Shown here: one piece after another, positions 12,601-22,632 of the stretch
Layout: every line of letters begins with the position of its first letter
How positions within the stretch are numbered: position 1 is the first letter of the stretch
Assembly: GCF_902806685.2 (NCBI RefSeq)
Contig: NC_048538.1
Coordinates: 14,694,001 to 14,758,000 of the forward strand
Length of the DNA: 64,000 nt
Direction of reading: 5' to 3'
Source: Maniola hyperantus
Taxonomy: Eukaryota > Arthropoda > Insecta > Lepidoptera > Nymphalidae
Program-made: the position numbers and the translations under genes
Notes under the pieces: generated by a model
Database searches by the model: none
Told to the model about the DNA's origin: nothing
What the model saw: only the letters and a program-made list of their open reading frames with translations

Positions 12601-15600
12601 TTGACAGACAGACGGACAGACAGACAGACAACAAAGTGATCTTATAAGGGTTCCGTTTTTCCTTTTGCGGTACGGAACCCTAAAAAATGGGTTTTCTTAG
12701 TTTCTGGTATTTTGCGTTAACTAGTTTTGACCTAGGGGTGCGATATTATGTACCTACAGTAGGTACCTTAGTTTGCAAGCGGATGTTGCTCCAAATTCTT
12801 TATTTATTAATAATTTTTTAAATTACTAATTACTAGTGTAGTCATTTATTGCACAAGGAAAAAGTGTTTTGTTCGTAAAAGTAGGTAAACCGTTGTCGGT
12901 CATGCCTCGTCATCAATCCGATATGATTCATTTCATAGCATTCATTGACTCAATGTTAAATCCCCAAGTGGTACAAAGGTACATTTTAACGCTCTGGTTT
13001 ATGCAAATGATATTTTAATATCTTCAGTGAAGTAGATAATAAATTAGCTTTAATTATTATGATTAAAGTGTAAATTTAACTGTAACCTCTAATAATTGTA
13101 ATAAGTAATTACTATTGCATGAGTCATGACTGATATTTGCATGACACCTACCTGGATAATTCTCCGCCCCATCATCTTATCTGATAAAAAAATCTACTAA
13201 ACGTTTAAACTGACAGTCGTCCATGATTTTGTCGCTTTGAATGTATGTATCACTTGCTTTGACGGTGAAGGCAAACATCGTGAGGCAACCTGCATGCCGG
13301 AGACTTCTCCATAATGTTCTCAAAGGTGTGTGAAGTCTGCCAATCCGCACATGATGGCCAGCGTGATAGACTTCGGCCAAAACCCTTCTCACTTTGAGAA
13401 GAGACCCGTGCTCTGTAGTGAGCCGGCGATGGGTTAATCATGAAGATGATCATTGTTAACAATCGCCACAATTTTAACGTTATGATAATGTGATTACTTG
13501 TAAGTAAAACTTGCCCAACGCGTTAATTATTGCGTAACATCCAGAGCAACAACTGGTATTATGTTAATAAACTACACCCGACCACTTGTTATGGCAATAT
13601 CGATGTCGACGACTTTCAGTGTTTAAGGGGACTCAGTTCGGTGCTTTCTCCATACAAACGTAGGAGGGAAAATACAACAATATTCGATATCGTACGCACA
13701 ATACTAAGAATTATATTGATTTATCTCGTCATTATCTAGGTTCAATGATATCTAAAACATTGAAAAAAATATTGATTTAAAAGTTACGAGCCTCAAAAGA
13801 TTCCTATTTTAACACTAAATTTATGACAACTTTGGGCGTAAATAAATAAGATTAGGGATATGAAAATTCTAAAACAATTTATCATTAGACGTAGTTTATT
13901 TATTCATTAGTTGAAATAAATTTACTTTGCAAACATAAATTCAGTAGTTTTTTCTCAAAAATACTTTTCCTAAACCTTTTTCGCGCGCTTGATTGCAGTG
14001 ATAATCATCGTGCCTCTCAACTTTCTCATACAATGTCAAGTGAAAAGCAAACACGTTACCCACGTGCGCTGCCAATTTCGGTCGAGCGTCCTGCGTCACC
14101 TTAATATTGATGTCAGATTTGCCAATTAAAAACGGGCCGAGTTTAGAACCACCTCCTTTTTGGAAGTCGGTTAAGAATCGTCACCTCCCTAACTAAAATA
14201 ATTTGGTCAGGAAATGGCTTCTGTTGGAAATTCTAGAATCGCCCACATTCCCGTGACTTCGTCCGCGTGTACTACACAAATTTCAAACCTCTAGGGGTTG
14301 AATTTTCAAAAATCTTTTTTTAGCGATGTCTACGTCACAATAGAAATCTGCATGCCAAATTACAGCCCGATTCGTCCAGTAGTTTGAGCTGTGCGTTGAT
14401 AGTCAGTCACTTTTTCGTTTTGTATAAATGTATATACCTAGTATATATTACTTCAGTTTTTATAGGCATGTATTCGACGGCAATCATGCTTGAATATTGA
14501 TGAAAAGCAATGATGAAGTGTAAGTTGAAGCTTGCCTAGAAGATGTCTATTTGTTTTTGCCTTCTCAAGTTATCATCATCATCTTCTTCAACTGGTAGAC
14601 GTCTACTGCTGGACATAGGTCTCTTGTAGGGGCTTCCACACGCCACGGTCTCCCACCGCTTGAATCCAGCGGCTTTGTGTGATTCATTTCATCTCGTCTC
14701 TTACCTAGTGGGGATCTACCAATGAGCTTTTCGGTGCGAGGTCGCTGTTCCAGCTCCTCGGCTACGTCTATCGCTTTTTAGAACTATGTGCCCTACCCAT
14801 TGCCACTACAGCTTCGCAACCCGCTGAGCTATGTCAGTAACTCTAGTTCTGACTCTAGAAATGTTTCTATTTCAGTTCTCGGTGTTCCTTCTGCTGATCT
14901 TCATCGCGGAGCTGGCCGTCGGCATCGCGGGCTACATGAAGCACCAGGACCTGGAGACGTCCTTGATGCGCTCGCTAAACGAGTCGCTCAAGCACTACGG
15001 TGACGACCCCATGATTCGAAAGAACTTCGACATGGTACAAACTGAAGTGAGTATAGCCCCCACTTGCCGGCATTGCGAGCTACCGGCGATGTATTGTCGC
15101 GGGCGCATGGGTCCCAAGCGCAAGATAGGTACCATATATATTTATGTATGTTTTCGATAAACTTGCAATAGGCAATAGTCGCCATTCGGCACGCCACCAC
15201 TTGTCACGCCTCTTGTGATGCGCTCGGTCTTTCTATAATTATGATTTGAACCATAACTGTTCCTTTCATATTTCTTATAATATATTTATTAACTTACACT
15301 ATTGACGATTGCGTATAATTTTTAACCAATTTTGAGGGTAGTTCTAAAAAATATTTTATAAACCCTACAGATGCAATGCTGCGGCATCACCGGCCCTGAA
15401 GACTGGAAGAACAACACGCTGCCCATTCCCGACTCGTGTTGCGCCGGGCGGGAGGTGATCGCCAACAATACCATCGCTAGTTGCACCGCCACCTCGCCCA
15501 CGCTGCACCAGAAGGGATGTTTGGGCGAAATCGTCGCCATTTTGAAGCCATTGTCGCTGCTTCTTGGCGGAATTGGACTGGGCATCGCCTTTGTTCAGGT

Positions 15601-16083
15601 AACGAGGCGAATTTTCTGCAGTTTACTCTTTAGCTGAAACGTTTCTAGCGGGAGTTTGCACCAGAAGGGTTGTTTGGGAGAAATCCTTGCCAACTTGAGT
15701 CTCTGTCACTTGGTGGAGTCGGACTGGGCTTTGCCTTTGTTCAGGTAACTAGCGCAAATTCTCTGTAGTATCCTTTAGCTTGAACGAGAAACGAAAGAAA
15801 CGTTTCTAGCGGGAGTTAATAATAATTTATTTATTCTTCAAATTTACATAGGAACATAAACGCTAGGGAAACGGTATCAATCAATTTATCAACTGTAGGT
15901 ATTTGCTACATACAGACCTACCTTGTTTATTCTTATTTCTTTCTTAAAAATCTGATACTTAGAACTTTCTGCACTTACAAAATAAACCTCTGATCAACAT
16001 TTGTTTTTTTGTTTCAGCTTCTCGGTGTCATATTTGCATGCTGTCTCGCTCGCTCTATCCGCAGCCAATACGAAACCGTTTAA
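3660..16083 (+). CDS. CD63-like tetraspanin, complete, five coding exons
   Basis: Coding exons are 3660-3725, 5062-5253, 14876-15046, 15371-15598 and 16018-16083 (stop TAA 16081-16083), all phase 0, giving 240 residues. All donors are GT and all acceptors AG. Domains: TM1 about residues 11-33; TM2 about 54-75 ending FFGCCGAVKEN; TM3 about 88-106; a large extracellular loop about 107-203; TM4 about 204-229. The loop carries the tetraspanin signature: CCG at 146-148, PDSCC at 163-167, Cys181 and Cys193, and two NNT glycosylation sequons. The C-terminus reads SIRSQYETV; CD63 ends in a closely similar SIRS-GY tail, and YETV fits the YxxPhi lysosomal/endosomal sorting signal. Tetraspanins organise membrane microdomains; CD63 types act in late endosomes, lysosomes and exosomes. 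Intron 2 is 9.6 kb and full of mobile elements. AATAAA signals follow at 16469 and 16867. Orthology within the insect CD63 group is not resolved. Confidence 0.93.
4080..4245 (+). repeat. Fragment of GACGAAGTCGCGGGC-family repeat
   Basis: It contains AGAAGTTAGCTTACATCC, GGACATAGGCTAC and CCCGGAAAATTAAAGAGTTCCCAC, the conserved core of a very abundant family in this window. It lies in intron 1 of the CD63-like gene. Confidence 0.6.
4446..4602 (+). mobile_element. tRNA-headed SINE (CTCAATAGCTCAACGG family)
   Basis: The head GCCTCAATAGCTCAACGGG plus the box-B-like GGTTCAAATCCCGCCC resembles a tRNA promoter. The body runs through CTAGCACAAGCTTGACGCTTAGTTGG to AATATTCTTTT and a poly(A) tail. A second, internally deleted copy is at 49866-49970. 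Confidence 0.7.
4690..4929 (+). pseudogene. C-terminal remnant of a non-LTR retrotransposon ORF2
   Basis: The frame ending at the TAA at 4927-4929 encodes a peptide containing ESTGDPRAGSYLGQR, ISLAIQRGYAASILGTMP. I recognise this as a recurring C-terminal motif of insect non-LTR reverse transcriptase ORFs, from family memory only. Everything upstream of it is missing, so it is a 5'-truncated copy. It lies in intron 1 of the CD63-like gene, which places it in a transcribed but non-coding context. The upstream Cys-rich reading frame (4645-4690) is an unrelated CATGCAGATGC simple repeat. Confidence 0.5.
5615..5725 (+). repeat. Fragment of GGGTTCCGTA-family repeat
   Basis: It contains GCGCACCGAGGGCTCCGTACTACAGTCG and the CCTTTCATATGATACCCCAC block of the family. 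The rest is lost. Confidence 0.6.
6547..6895. repeat. Two head-to-head GACGAAGTCGCGGGC-family repeats
   Basis: 6547-6737 is a minus-strand copy (CCCGTGGGAACTCTTTGATTTTCCGGG ... ACACTTTCGCATTTATAATATT). 6775-6895 is a short plus-strand copy with an internal deletion. The stretch just before (about 6485-6545) has a tRNA-like GCAGTGGTGTACGC ... GGTTCAACTCC and may be the head of a SINE. Confidence 0.65.
6927..7093. mobile_element. MITE with 44-bp perfect terminal inverted repeats
   Basis: The left arm 6927-6970 (starting AATGGGGCCGATTCTCTTG) and the right arm 7050-7093 are exact reverse complements. They enclose about 79 bp without coding capacity. GTAT flanks both sides (6923-6926 and 7094-7097) and may be the target-site duplication. 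Perfect arms suggest a young insertion. It lies in intron 2 of the CD63-like gene. Confidence 0.85.
7495..7906 (+). repeat. GGGTTCCGTA-family repeat, near full length
   Basis: It begins near AACCTGCCAAGTGCGAG with the GAGGGTTCCGTACTAC block and ends GTACGGAACCCTAAAAA, with a GACAGACAGACA microsatellite before the right end. Other copies are at 12247-12700, 26855-27286, 44172-44560, 47885-48285 (plus) and 48974-49197 (minus). Confidence 0.8.
8177..8290 (+). repeat. CTTGCCTAGAAGATGCC repeat
   Basis: It holds GCTTGACGGCAATCATGCC and CGCTTGCCTAGAAGATGCC. It is shared with 14463-14565 and, on the minus strand, with 322-430 and 46985-47080. Confidence 0.6.
8653..8791. mobile_element. GC-rich foldback MITE, copy 1
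   Basis: The ends read TAGTACGTGACAGGTCGATAT and, inverted, ATCTCGATCTGTTGCGTATTA. The interior is strongly GC-rich (GGCGGGGGGACGCCCCGC ... GCGGGGTGTCCCCACCCCG) in an AT-rich setting. It is related to 22524-22632 and 55318-55480. Confidence 0.7.
8953..9220 (-). repeat. GACGAAGTCGCGGGC-family repeat (minus)
   Basis: It runs between two CTTTCGCATTTATAA ends. It has CCCGGGATAAAAAGTAAGCC and the GGACAAACAAACAAACC block typical of the subfamily that reads GTTTGTCCTTCAATCACG on the other strand. Confidence 0.65.
9460..9662 (+). repeat. Repeat with ACTGACTGATCTATCAACGC and GACGAAGTCGCGGG
   Basis: This is a full-looking copy of a subfamily that starts ATATAAAATGACTGACTGACTG and ends GTGGACGAAGTCGCGGGAATAAGCTAG. 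Relatives are at 14240-14440 and 20770-21000 (minus) and at 25170-25388 (plus). Confidence 0.65.
9978..10070 (+). repeat. Fragment of GGGTTCCGTA-family repeat
   Basis: It contains AACCGGCTAAGCTAAGAGTGTTCCGTACTACAG-like text and the TTTTGACATTTTGCATGATAA block. It is 3' truncated. Confidence 0.5.
10576..10910 (-). mobile_element. tRNA-derived SINE with (GAT)n tail (Metulj-like), minus
   Basis: On the minus strand the body contains GGTTCTCCATAATATTCTCG-like, CTATGGCCAAACC and a GATGATGATGATGG tail. The tRNA-like head (ATTCGATCCCGGACATGC) is diverged. Better copies are at 25410-25715 and 47362-47666. The name Metulj-like is by resemblance to the butterfly SINE group, not by alignment. Confidence 0.65.
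11277..11465 (+). repeat. GACGAAGTCGCGGGC-family repeat
   Basis: It runs from CCATACTAATATTATAAATGCG to GGACGAAGTCGCGGGCATCATATC, with the CCCCGGGAAGGACATAGGCTA core. Confidence 0.7.
11844..11898. repeat. Perfect palindrome, 27-bp arms with one-base centre
   Basis: The arms 11844-11870 and 11872-11898 are exact reverse complements around a single G. The outer sequence is TATATCAATTATGTTTG and the centre is TACGTAAGTTACGTA. It could extrude as a cruciform. No transposon-like flanks were noticed. Confidence 0.9.
12247..12700 (+). repeat. GGGTTCCGTA-family repeat, full length
   Basis: It runs from AACCGGCCAAGTGCGAGTC to GCGGTACGGAACCCTAAAAAA, about 450 bp, and contains the CTACCTACCTGCC and GACAGACAGAC blocks. 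It is one of the least degraded copies here. Confidence 0.85.
13240..13455 (+). mobile_element. 5'-truncated (GAT)n-tailed SINE
   Basis: The body from CACTTGCTTTGACGGTGAAGG to GCCGGCGATGGGTTAATCATGA is present. The tRNA-like head is missing. Confidence 0.7.
14240..14565. repeat. Two adjoining dispersed repeats
   Basis: 14240-14440 is a minus-strand copy of the ACTGACTGATCTATCAACGC family. 14463-14565 is a plus-strand copy of the CTTGCCTAGAAGAT family. Both are in intron 2 of the CD63-like gene. Confidence 0.6.
14574..14856 (-). mobile_element. RTE-like retrotransposon 3' end next to CD63 exon 3
   Basis: This is a minus-strand copy of the (GAT)n-tailed RTE-like 3' end (TCATCATCATC ... GACATAGGTCTCTTGTAG ... 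CAACCCGCTGAGCTATGTC). It ends about 20 bp before the exon 3 acceptor at 14875, so the branch point and perhaps part of the polypyrimidine tract of that intron fall in or beside retrotransposon sequence. Confidence 0.75.
15657..15817 (+). pseudogene. Decayed tandem duplicate of the 3' part of CD63 exon 4 plus its donor
   Basis: 15504-15656 (end of exon 4, donor, and about 58 nt of intron 4) is repeated directly at 15657-15817. The copy reads TGCACCAGAAGGGTTGTTTGGG at its start and keeps GTTCAG|GTAACT. A net 7-nt loss within the coding part shifts its frame, so it cannot replace the original. It has no acceptor of its own. Use of its donor would read through a stop at 15635-15637 in the original frame. 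Confidence 0.85.
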
Positions 16084-18013
16084 ACTCGTCTAACCATTTA
16101 TAATTATTACATCTGTTTAATTTAGCATAAGTACGATTTATTACGTCGTACACTCACGAGCCAAAATATCGACTCAAATTCCAAAGTGTGAATAACACGA
16201 CAAGGATCGTGTTACGATTTTTAAAGCTAAAACTTGGTAGTTTTTATAATCATAGCAAAAATTTCATTCAAGTTTTAGTTCTGCGATACAGAAATGATAT
16301 TGAATTAATATTCTCAGCTGTCGATGTTTTGCTCGTAAGTATATTTTTTTAAGTTAAAGTCGATATTTACTATATTTTGTTATTTTTTTACGATAGATCC
16401 TCATCCATATTCGAATTTATTTTTATTTCGTCCATTTAAATGATAATTTAATGATATTTTTAAATAATAATAAATATAGGTAGTATATTTCTCACACCAC
16501 AGATTCATTATTATTCTCGTAATTGCTACATTATAGATTTTCTCATTATATAGATTTCACTCATAGTACATCCAGTGCGAGGTATTATTGCCAACCGCCC
16601 GGATTTCTTTAGAACAACCAAAACTATCCAACTTAAGGTCGTTACTCACTTACCAACGACCGCACCGCCCAAGCATTTAGCAACATTCATACTTACTAAG
16701 TCGTACTCTTTAAATACAAAATTTGTAAAGGACAAGAAAGTAATGAATTGCAGGCGGGGCCAGCTTTTTCCGCATAATATACTCTAAGCACACGTTCAAT
16801 AATTGAAGAGCTTTAATGTGCTTGAACGGTGCGGGGAGTGTGACCATTGCGGGCGTAGATTTACAAAATAAAATCCGGAAAGTTGGCAACACTTGTAAAA
16901 GCGAGAAGACACAATTTACAGATCACAAAAATGAGGTGTGCTCAGCCTAGAAGACTGATTTTTCGAATAGAATGGTTACTTAGATGCCAAAATCATTTAT
17001 CACAATTTGCACTTTTCTTATTGAAATAATTTATAGAGTTTAGGATATTTTGTCGAATATATAATATGTAGCTATTTATAATCGTCTATTTATATAGAAT
17101 GGTGCACGTTTGTCTCCGTATTACCTTGATACGTTGTGAAGTGCTAAAAATTAAAAGTGAGCGTAAAAATTGTCATTAATTAAATTATTTATAGAGAAGA
17201 GATTTTTGTCAACTGTATTTGCCGCATACATATCGGGCCATTTTCTTTCTTAAAAAATTAATATTTCGAACTTTCTGCTCTCACTCAAAATAAAACTTAC
17301 GTACAGTGCTTATGATGTGCAAGTCAATAGGTGACGACCTTTAAGCTTGGTATGTATGCGGCAACCTATCAAACTACGATTTTATGGTATTAGTATTTTA
17401 CGAAGTGTTTCTTGTAGTATTTATATTTACATTTCTAATAAATCTGTATATTATGGTGAAACCGTGTTTTTCTTTGCTTATCCAGTTAATAAGAGATTAG
17501 ACGACCCGTATTACTGTCGCCCTACTGATGCAATCTCACACACGCTAAATATGATAATCCTTTTATCTTTACGGCATCAGCTTCAGAGTTCACTGGCTTT
17601 GATAAAATCGGTCTGGTAATTTTCGAATCTTACCTAGCAATCCCGCAAAACGATTACATGTAAAAGCAGCCGTACTTGTGACCTTCTTCTATAAAAACAC
17701 CACACATGTGCGAACAACTGCTGTGCAGTGCAAGTGAATTCCATCAAGATGCTAAACGAGTTTTGGCCTTCGACTGAACGAACGTATGGTCAATCGACAA
17801 GAGAACCAATCTTCTACATATAAAAATGAATCGCTGAATGTGTTGCTAAGCGTAAATCTCTAGAACAGCTGAACCGATTTCGCTAATTCTTTTTTTATAA
17901 TATTCCTTGAAGTAGGGGGATGGTTCTTACGGAGAAAAATTTAAAAAATTGTAAGTAAAAAAAAAATAGAGAATCGACTGTTAGGCGGTACAAAGTTCGC
18001 CAAGTCAGCTAGT
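16084..18013. other. 3'UTR and downstream region of the CD63-like gene
   Basis: This is AT-rich non-coding sequence. Poly(A) signals AATAAA are at 16469-16474 and 16867-16872; the first would give a 3'UTR of about 400 nt. 17814-18013 is a dispersed repeat (TAAAAATGAATCGCTGAATG ... GTTAGGCGGTACAAAGTTCGCC ... GTCAGCTAGTA). Reading frames at 16575 and 17347 show no family features. Confidence 0.55.
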
Positions 18014-19611
18014 ACCTAATAATAATGGTCTGCAATAAATAAAACAGCAGTTGGTGTTCTAGATACACACATTTTTATTTTCCTATTTTATACCATGATA
18101 TAAATTTTAACAAAGGATGATTACAAGGGTTCACTTTATGAACATCGAGTTAAGAGGAACATCAGTCGCGTTGAGTCACAATACAGCTGTTGTCTTGCAA
18201 GCAACACATTTCGAGTCACAGTATAAAATAATTAAAAAATCACATCCACAAAATATATCCCAGTCACGAATACGGGGCCTTTATACACTGTGGCATTCAA
18301 ATTGACACTTCACAAAATTTGTAGGTTACAAGTTTGTTCAACGTCTGATCCGATTCGAATACCACAGAGAACAGGGCCGAGATGCGGTATTCATACTCTT
18401 TCATAATTCACATTGTATGTCGCAAGCATTTGAATCTCACAGCACCAGTTTCACGTCCGACGATATTATTTAATTTCTATTTTCTTACATTGGCATCACC
18501 AAAACATCCATATACGCGCGACATACACTAATATTACACAGCTAAGTTTTTATACTTTAATAACTAGGATTAAGACATACATTATACAATACCTAAACAA
18601 TAAAATAACTTACGCTCTAATAACTGTTTACACCCTAAACGGAATATTTTAAAAAGACGAGTAGGTAAAGGCTGAAACAAACATAACGCGGGACGGAAAC
18701 TGCGGTTTGTCACACTAAACGCGCGCGTTTAAACTCATGTCAATAACGAAACGAATCTAAAATGGTGGCGTAATCATTATATTTTACTTACACACTATAC
18801 CTGTGTATAGTGTGGGAACGAAATGGAGCGATTAGCGCCGCTACGTTTCGATTAGTTTCTTTTTTGGCACGAGTCAAAATACGATTTGTAATAAAAGAAA
18901 CTGTAGGATTAATATGAGATTTTACATATCACGAACATTCATAGTATTTAAAAATGGACCTAAAGATCTTTTTCGTAAGGTTTCCGCTTGAACGCTGCTG
19001 GCTAGAAATGGACGAACTTGAGGATTAAAGTAATGCAGTCAAGGTACTTTGACTTTATAGTATTTCAACGCTGGATTTCTTTTAACATTGGCGGGATGTA
19101 AAATCTTATATTACGTTGGGACGTCATCTCACGACGACGCACCAACGACCACGTCGCAGTATAAACGCGAACAGCCGCGTTGGACTCGTTCCGTCACGCG
19201 TTGTGTGTATAACATGCTTAAGTCAGAGCGGAAGCCACTAGTGCCGAGTGAGGTGTGGCACGTGTATCGCGCAGTACACAAACTCCGCATCACCAACAGA
19301 TTGACAATTTATTATGAACCGATGCACTTTGATATGTCAATTTCGTAAATAACGTACTTTACCCAGATCACTGCTATTTCGATTTGATGAATATTGTCAA
19401 GTCACTCGATACTAAATCAAATCACTGCAATCGAAGAAGAGTCAATTCACATTTCACAAGCACTATAAAAATAAATAAGTTTTATAATATAAAATACTAT
19501 ACTTGGCGAAAATATTCTACATTACGAAATTGCCACTGGTTGATATTAAATCGACTGGCAACCAGTACTATCTCAATTTTAACAACTTTTTAGGATGAAG
19601 GAAAAAACTTG
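18014..19611. other. Gene-poor stretch with a CpG-rich patch at 19100-19300
   Basis: No recognisable gene. Around 19100-19300 the sequence becomes GC- and CpG-rich (GGGACGTCATCTCACGACGACG; GTTCCGTCACGCG). It is open in more than one frame on both strands (plus 19088-19348; minus about 19135-19310), which is expected of CpG-rich DNA and does not prove coding. A 10-bp hairpin (CACACTATAC / GTATAGTGTG) sits at 18791-18814. An AATAAATAAAA at about 18035 could serve as a poly(A) signal on the plus strand. Confidence 0.4.
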
Positions 19612-19849
19612 TAAAGTCCTTTTCATGAAAGAATTCCCCCAGACACAGCGCTGTAATCGCGTGACATAATGGCATTGTAAACAATCTTTAAAATGCACTA
19701 AGCTAGTTAAAAACTCACAAAAATCTACCACAACAAACGAACTTGATAACATCGACGAACGACAACATGGCCGACAATCACCGCCAACATAGTCCGCCGA
19801 CATCATAGTTCCAAAAATCACCGCGGCTTCTTTCATGAAAAGGACTTTA
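19612..19849. mobile_element. Inverted-repeat element (MITE candidate), 20-bp TIRs
   Basis: TAAAGTCCTTTTCATGAAAG at 19612-19631 is exactly inverted at 19830-19849. The 198-bp interior contains CCGACAATCACCGCCAACATAG-like text and no motif I know. The minus-strand reading frame across it (19579-19944) includes both TIRs in translation and is therefore unlikely to be a gene. Confidence 0.65.
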
Positions 19850-20769
19850 GGTGAAGCTTCGTTAGTGTATAATTTTTTTTTTAATTTTTGTTCCAAACTA
19901 GATAACTGTCTTGAACTGCGACACTGCAGCATATGAAATAGCATAAAGTGAGCTCGCCAAAAATTTGAGATAGGACATGTTGCCAGTTTACAGTCGAATT
20001 ATTGTATGGTTATGCACGCACGCACAACTAATTGACAGGCTGGTCTCAAAGAGCCGCCACGATTTATCATATAAAATTGCCGCTTGTGCATGCATTTTAC
20101 ATTTGAAATCCGGTCGTGCGAACACGTACGAAAAGGTACGAACGATCTCGATTCTTCAAGTACTATGGGAATGCGAGTTAGTCATACGTTTGATTTACTA
20201 ACATCCAGTGAAAGCACTCCCATATTACTTCAAAGATCAGGATCGTTCATGCCTTTTTGTACCGACCGAATTCCCTAACAAAACGTATGCAAAGTGAGCG
20301 GGGCCTAATACAATTTCGTATGATGAATGGAGACGGTTATTTGACTGCTGGTCAATTAATCGCCCGTGTGCGAATAGCCTTAGCAATTGCATTCCTAAAG
20401 GTGTTCGGTGATAGCTGGGAATTTTTCATATCGACCAATGAAAAATCAGCCTTAATATACAAAAAAATAAAATTGAATTTTACAGTAGTTTTACATATTT
20501 TAAAATATGCAGTTCTTTTTTAGAAATTTTTAATAATTAATTACACTATCTAAATATGGACCAAAACATTAACTAAATCACAAATTCGACAGCTTAGTAA
20601 CACAAAATTTGTGGTTTCAATCGTTGTTATAACTGTTAAGACTTTAGAAGTACCAGATATTGAGTTGAATTCCGTTTTTCTTTGCCTGGGTTTAGTATTC
20701 ACATACATAACATGGCATTCCATAAACGACTAGAACCTTCAAGATACGGGTTCCTTGGTGCATCAGTAC

Positions 20770-21225
20770 TCTTATTATAAACTAGCTTATGCTCGCGACT
20801 TCGTCCGCGTGGACTACACAAATGTCAAACCCCTATTGCACCCCCTTAGAGGTTGAATTTTCAAAAATCCTTTCTTAGCGGATGCGGATGCGGATGATAC
20901 GTCATAATAGCTATTTGCATGCCAAATTTCAGCCCGATCTGTCCAGTAGTTTGAGCTGTGCGTTGATAGATCAGTCAGTCAGTCACCTTTTCCTTTTATT
21001 TATTTAGATAATGCGAAAGTGTTTGTTTGTTGGTTTGTCCTTCAATAACGCCGCAACGGTGCAACGGATTGGCGTGATTTTTTCCATGGGTATAGATAAA
21101 GAAGATGGAGAGTGACATAGGCTACTTTTTATCCCGGAAAATCAAAAGAGTTCCCACGGGATTGTTCAAAACCCTAATTCCACGCGGACGAAGTCGCGGG
21201 CATCAGCTAGTAAGAATCATAAAGG
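20770..21225. repeat. Two adjoining dispersed repeats
   Basis: 20770-21000 is a minus-strand copy ending ACTGACTGATC. 21000-21225 is a plus-strand copy with GTTTGTTTGTTGGTTTGTCC and GACGAAGTCGCGGGCATCAGC. They are joined back to back near 21000. Confidence 0.7.
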
Positions 21226-21277
21226 TACACACGAATACTGTTGAAATATTGTTTGACGGGTTGTTTGGTACACAACA

Positions 21278-21366
21278 CATTCATCATCATCAACATCGCC
21301 GGTTCACTACTGAGCACAGAGCACTGTCTCCTCTCAGAATGAGAAGGGTTTGGCCATAGTCTACCA
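21278..21366 (-). mobile_element. Tail fragment of (GAT)n SINE
   Basis: TCATCATCATCAACATCGCCGG ... GAGAAGGGTTTGGCCATAGTC is the inverted 3' end of the tRNA-derived SINE. Confidence 0.6.
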
Positions 21367-22523
21367 AGAAACCCCTACCTTTATACATGTGGAAACTAGT
21401 ATAAAATTTGTTTGTTGTCATTATTCAGGCCAACCACTGCTTTTGAAGTTCATTGATTTGTATTAGAAAATCTATTGAAATCAGAGATGAAAATTGTTTG
21501 GTAAAATTAACTAAATAATGTTATAAACACAAACTTTACCTAAACTTTACTGGCGCAGAGTCACAGCATCTTTTCTAAATAAAATATTTCAATGCACAAG
21601 TTCATTTTTTTTCTTCATATATAATGAAATGATACTTAGGTACATGAAACTGAGCTTGAACATGAAAAATTTAGCCAATTTCCTTTATTTTAATGGACAA
21701 CTTATGCCAAAATTGTTTTCACAAAAGAAGACTTAGTAGTTCTTAGAGTTTCCCCGTATCCCCTGTAGTTTTGGATTTGCCTATACTTTCCCAATTAAAA
21801 AAAACATACTGTATATCTCTACTACATAACGTTTCTATTATTCATGTGAAAAAGATTATCGAATTAAGATTATAGAATCACACTTTATAGATTGTGTAGC
21901 GGAGATAAAGTTCAATACACTATGGAATATTGTAGAAAAGATGCATCGCTTCACTTCCTCTCTCCACCAATGTGCCTTCAATATAATAGTATATACAACA
22001 TTGCATGAACCAATTATTATTATTATTAAGATTTTACTAAATAAACAATTTAACATGAGTGGCTTAATAAAAAAAATTGTGTTACATAAATATTTCAAAG
22101 ACCCAACATTGACTTGCAATTTTTTGTAATAGCTTGCGTCAACCATTTTCAAGATATATTGTTTAATATTATTAACCAAAGGTTAAAATTCAAATTCGAA
22201 AAATTCCTTTGTACTGAGAAATGTTGGTAATGCAATACTTCTCTTGGATACAAACATTGACTTAGCTAAACTATACCAAGCTTTAAAGTCAAAAGTAGTT
22301 TTGACTGGATAAGGGTTTGTAACACCATACACGAGCAAGACACGCACATTTGTTGTATAATTGAAATTATACCTTACCGTAACAAAATAACGTAGAAATT
22401 TCAGTGAATTTATTATAATGTACATGACGGGTAGGTACCACGATTAAGAATGCAATCCCGTCGTGACTCGATATATCGACATATCGATAGTTCAAAATCA
22501 TCGTATTAATCGTGGTATAGTAT
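21367..22523. other. AT-rich stretch without recognised features
   Basis: I see no exon with family similarity and no repeat. Overlapping frames at 21856-22179 and 21941-22129 are antisense to each other and low in complexity. Confidence 0.4.
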
Positions 22524-22632
22524 GCGACAGGTCGAGATGGCAATCACCCGCACTATCCCGCACCGGATTAGCCGCGGGGGCTGAGCGGGTGTGCAGGGCG
22601 ACCCCACCCCGATTGCCATCTCGACCTGTCGC
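22524..22632. mobile_element. GC-rich foldback MITE, copy 2, perfect 22-bp TIRs
   Basis: The arms 22524-22545 and 22611-22632 (GCGACAGGTCGAGATGGCAA at the left) are exact reverse complements around a GC-rich core (CCCGCACCGGATTAGCCGCG). TATAG flanks on the left resemble the other copies. Confidence 0.8.

Noticed and set aside
19579..19944. 121-residue minus-strand frame
   Set aside because: It spans an inverted-repeat element and translates both ends; no domain seen.
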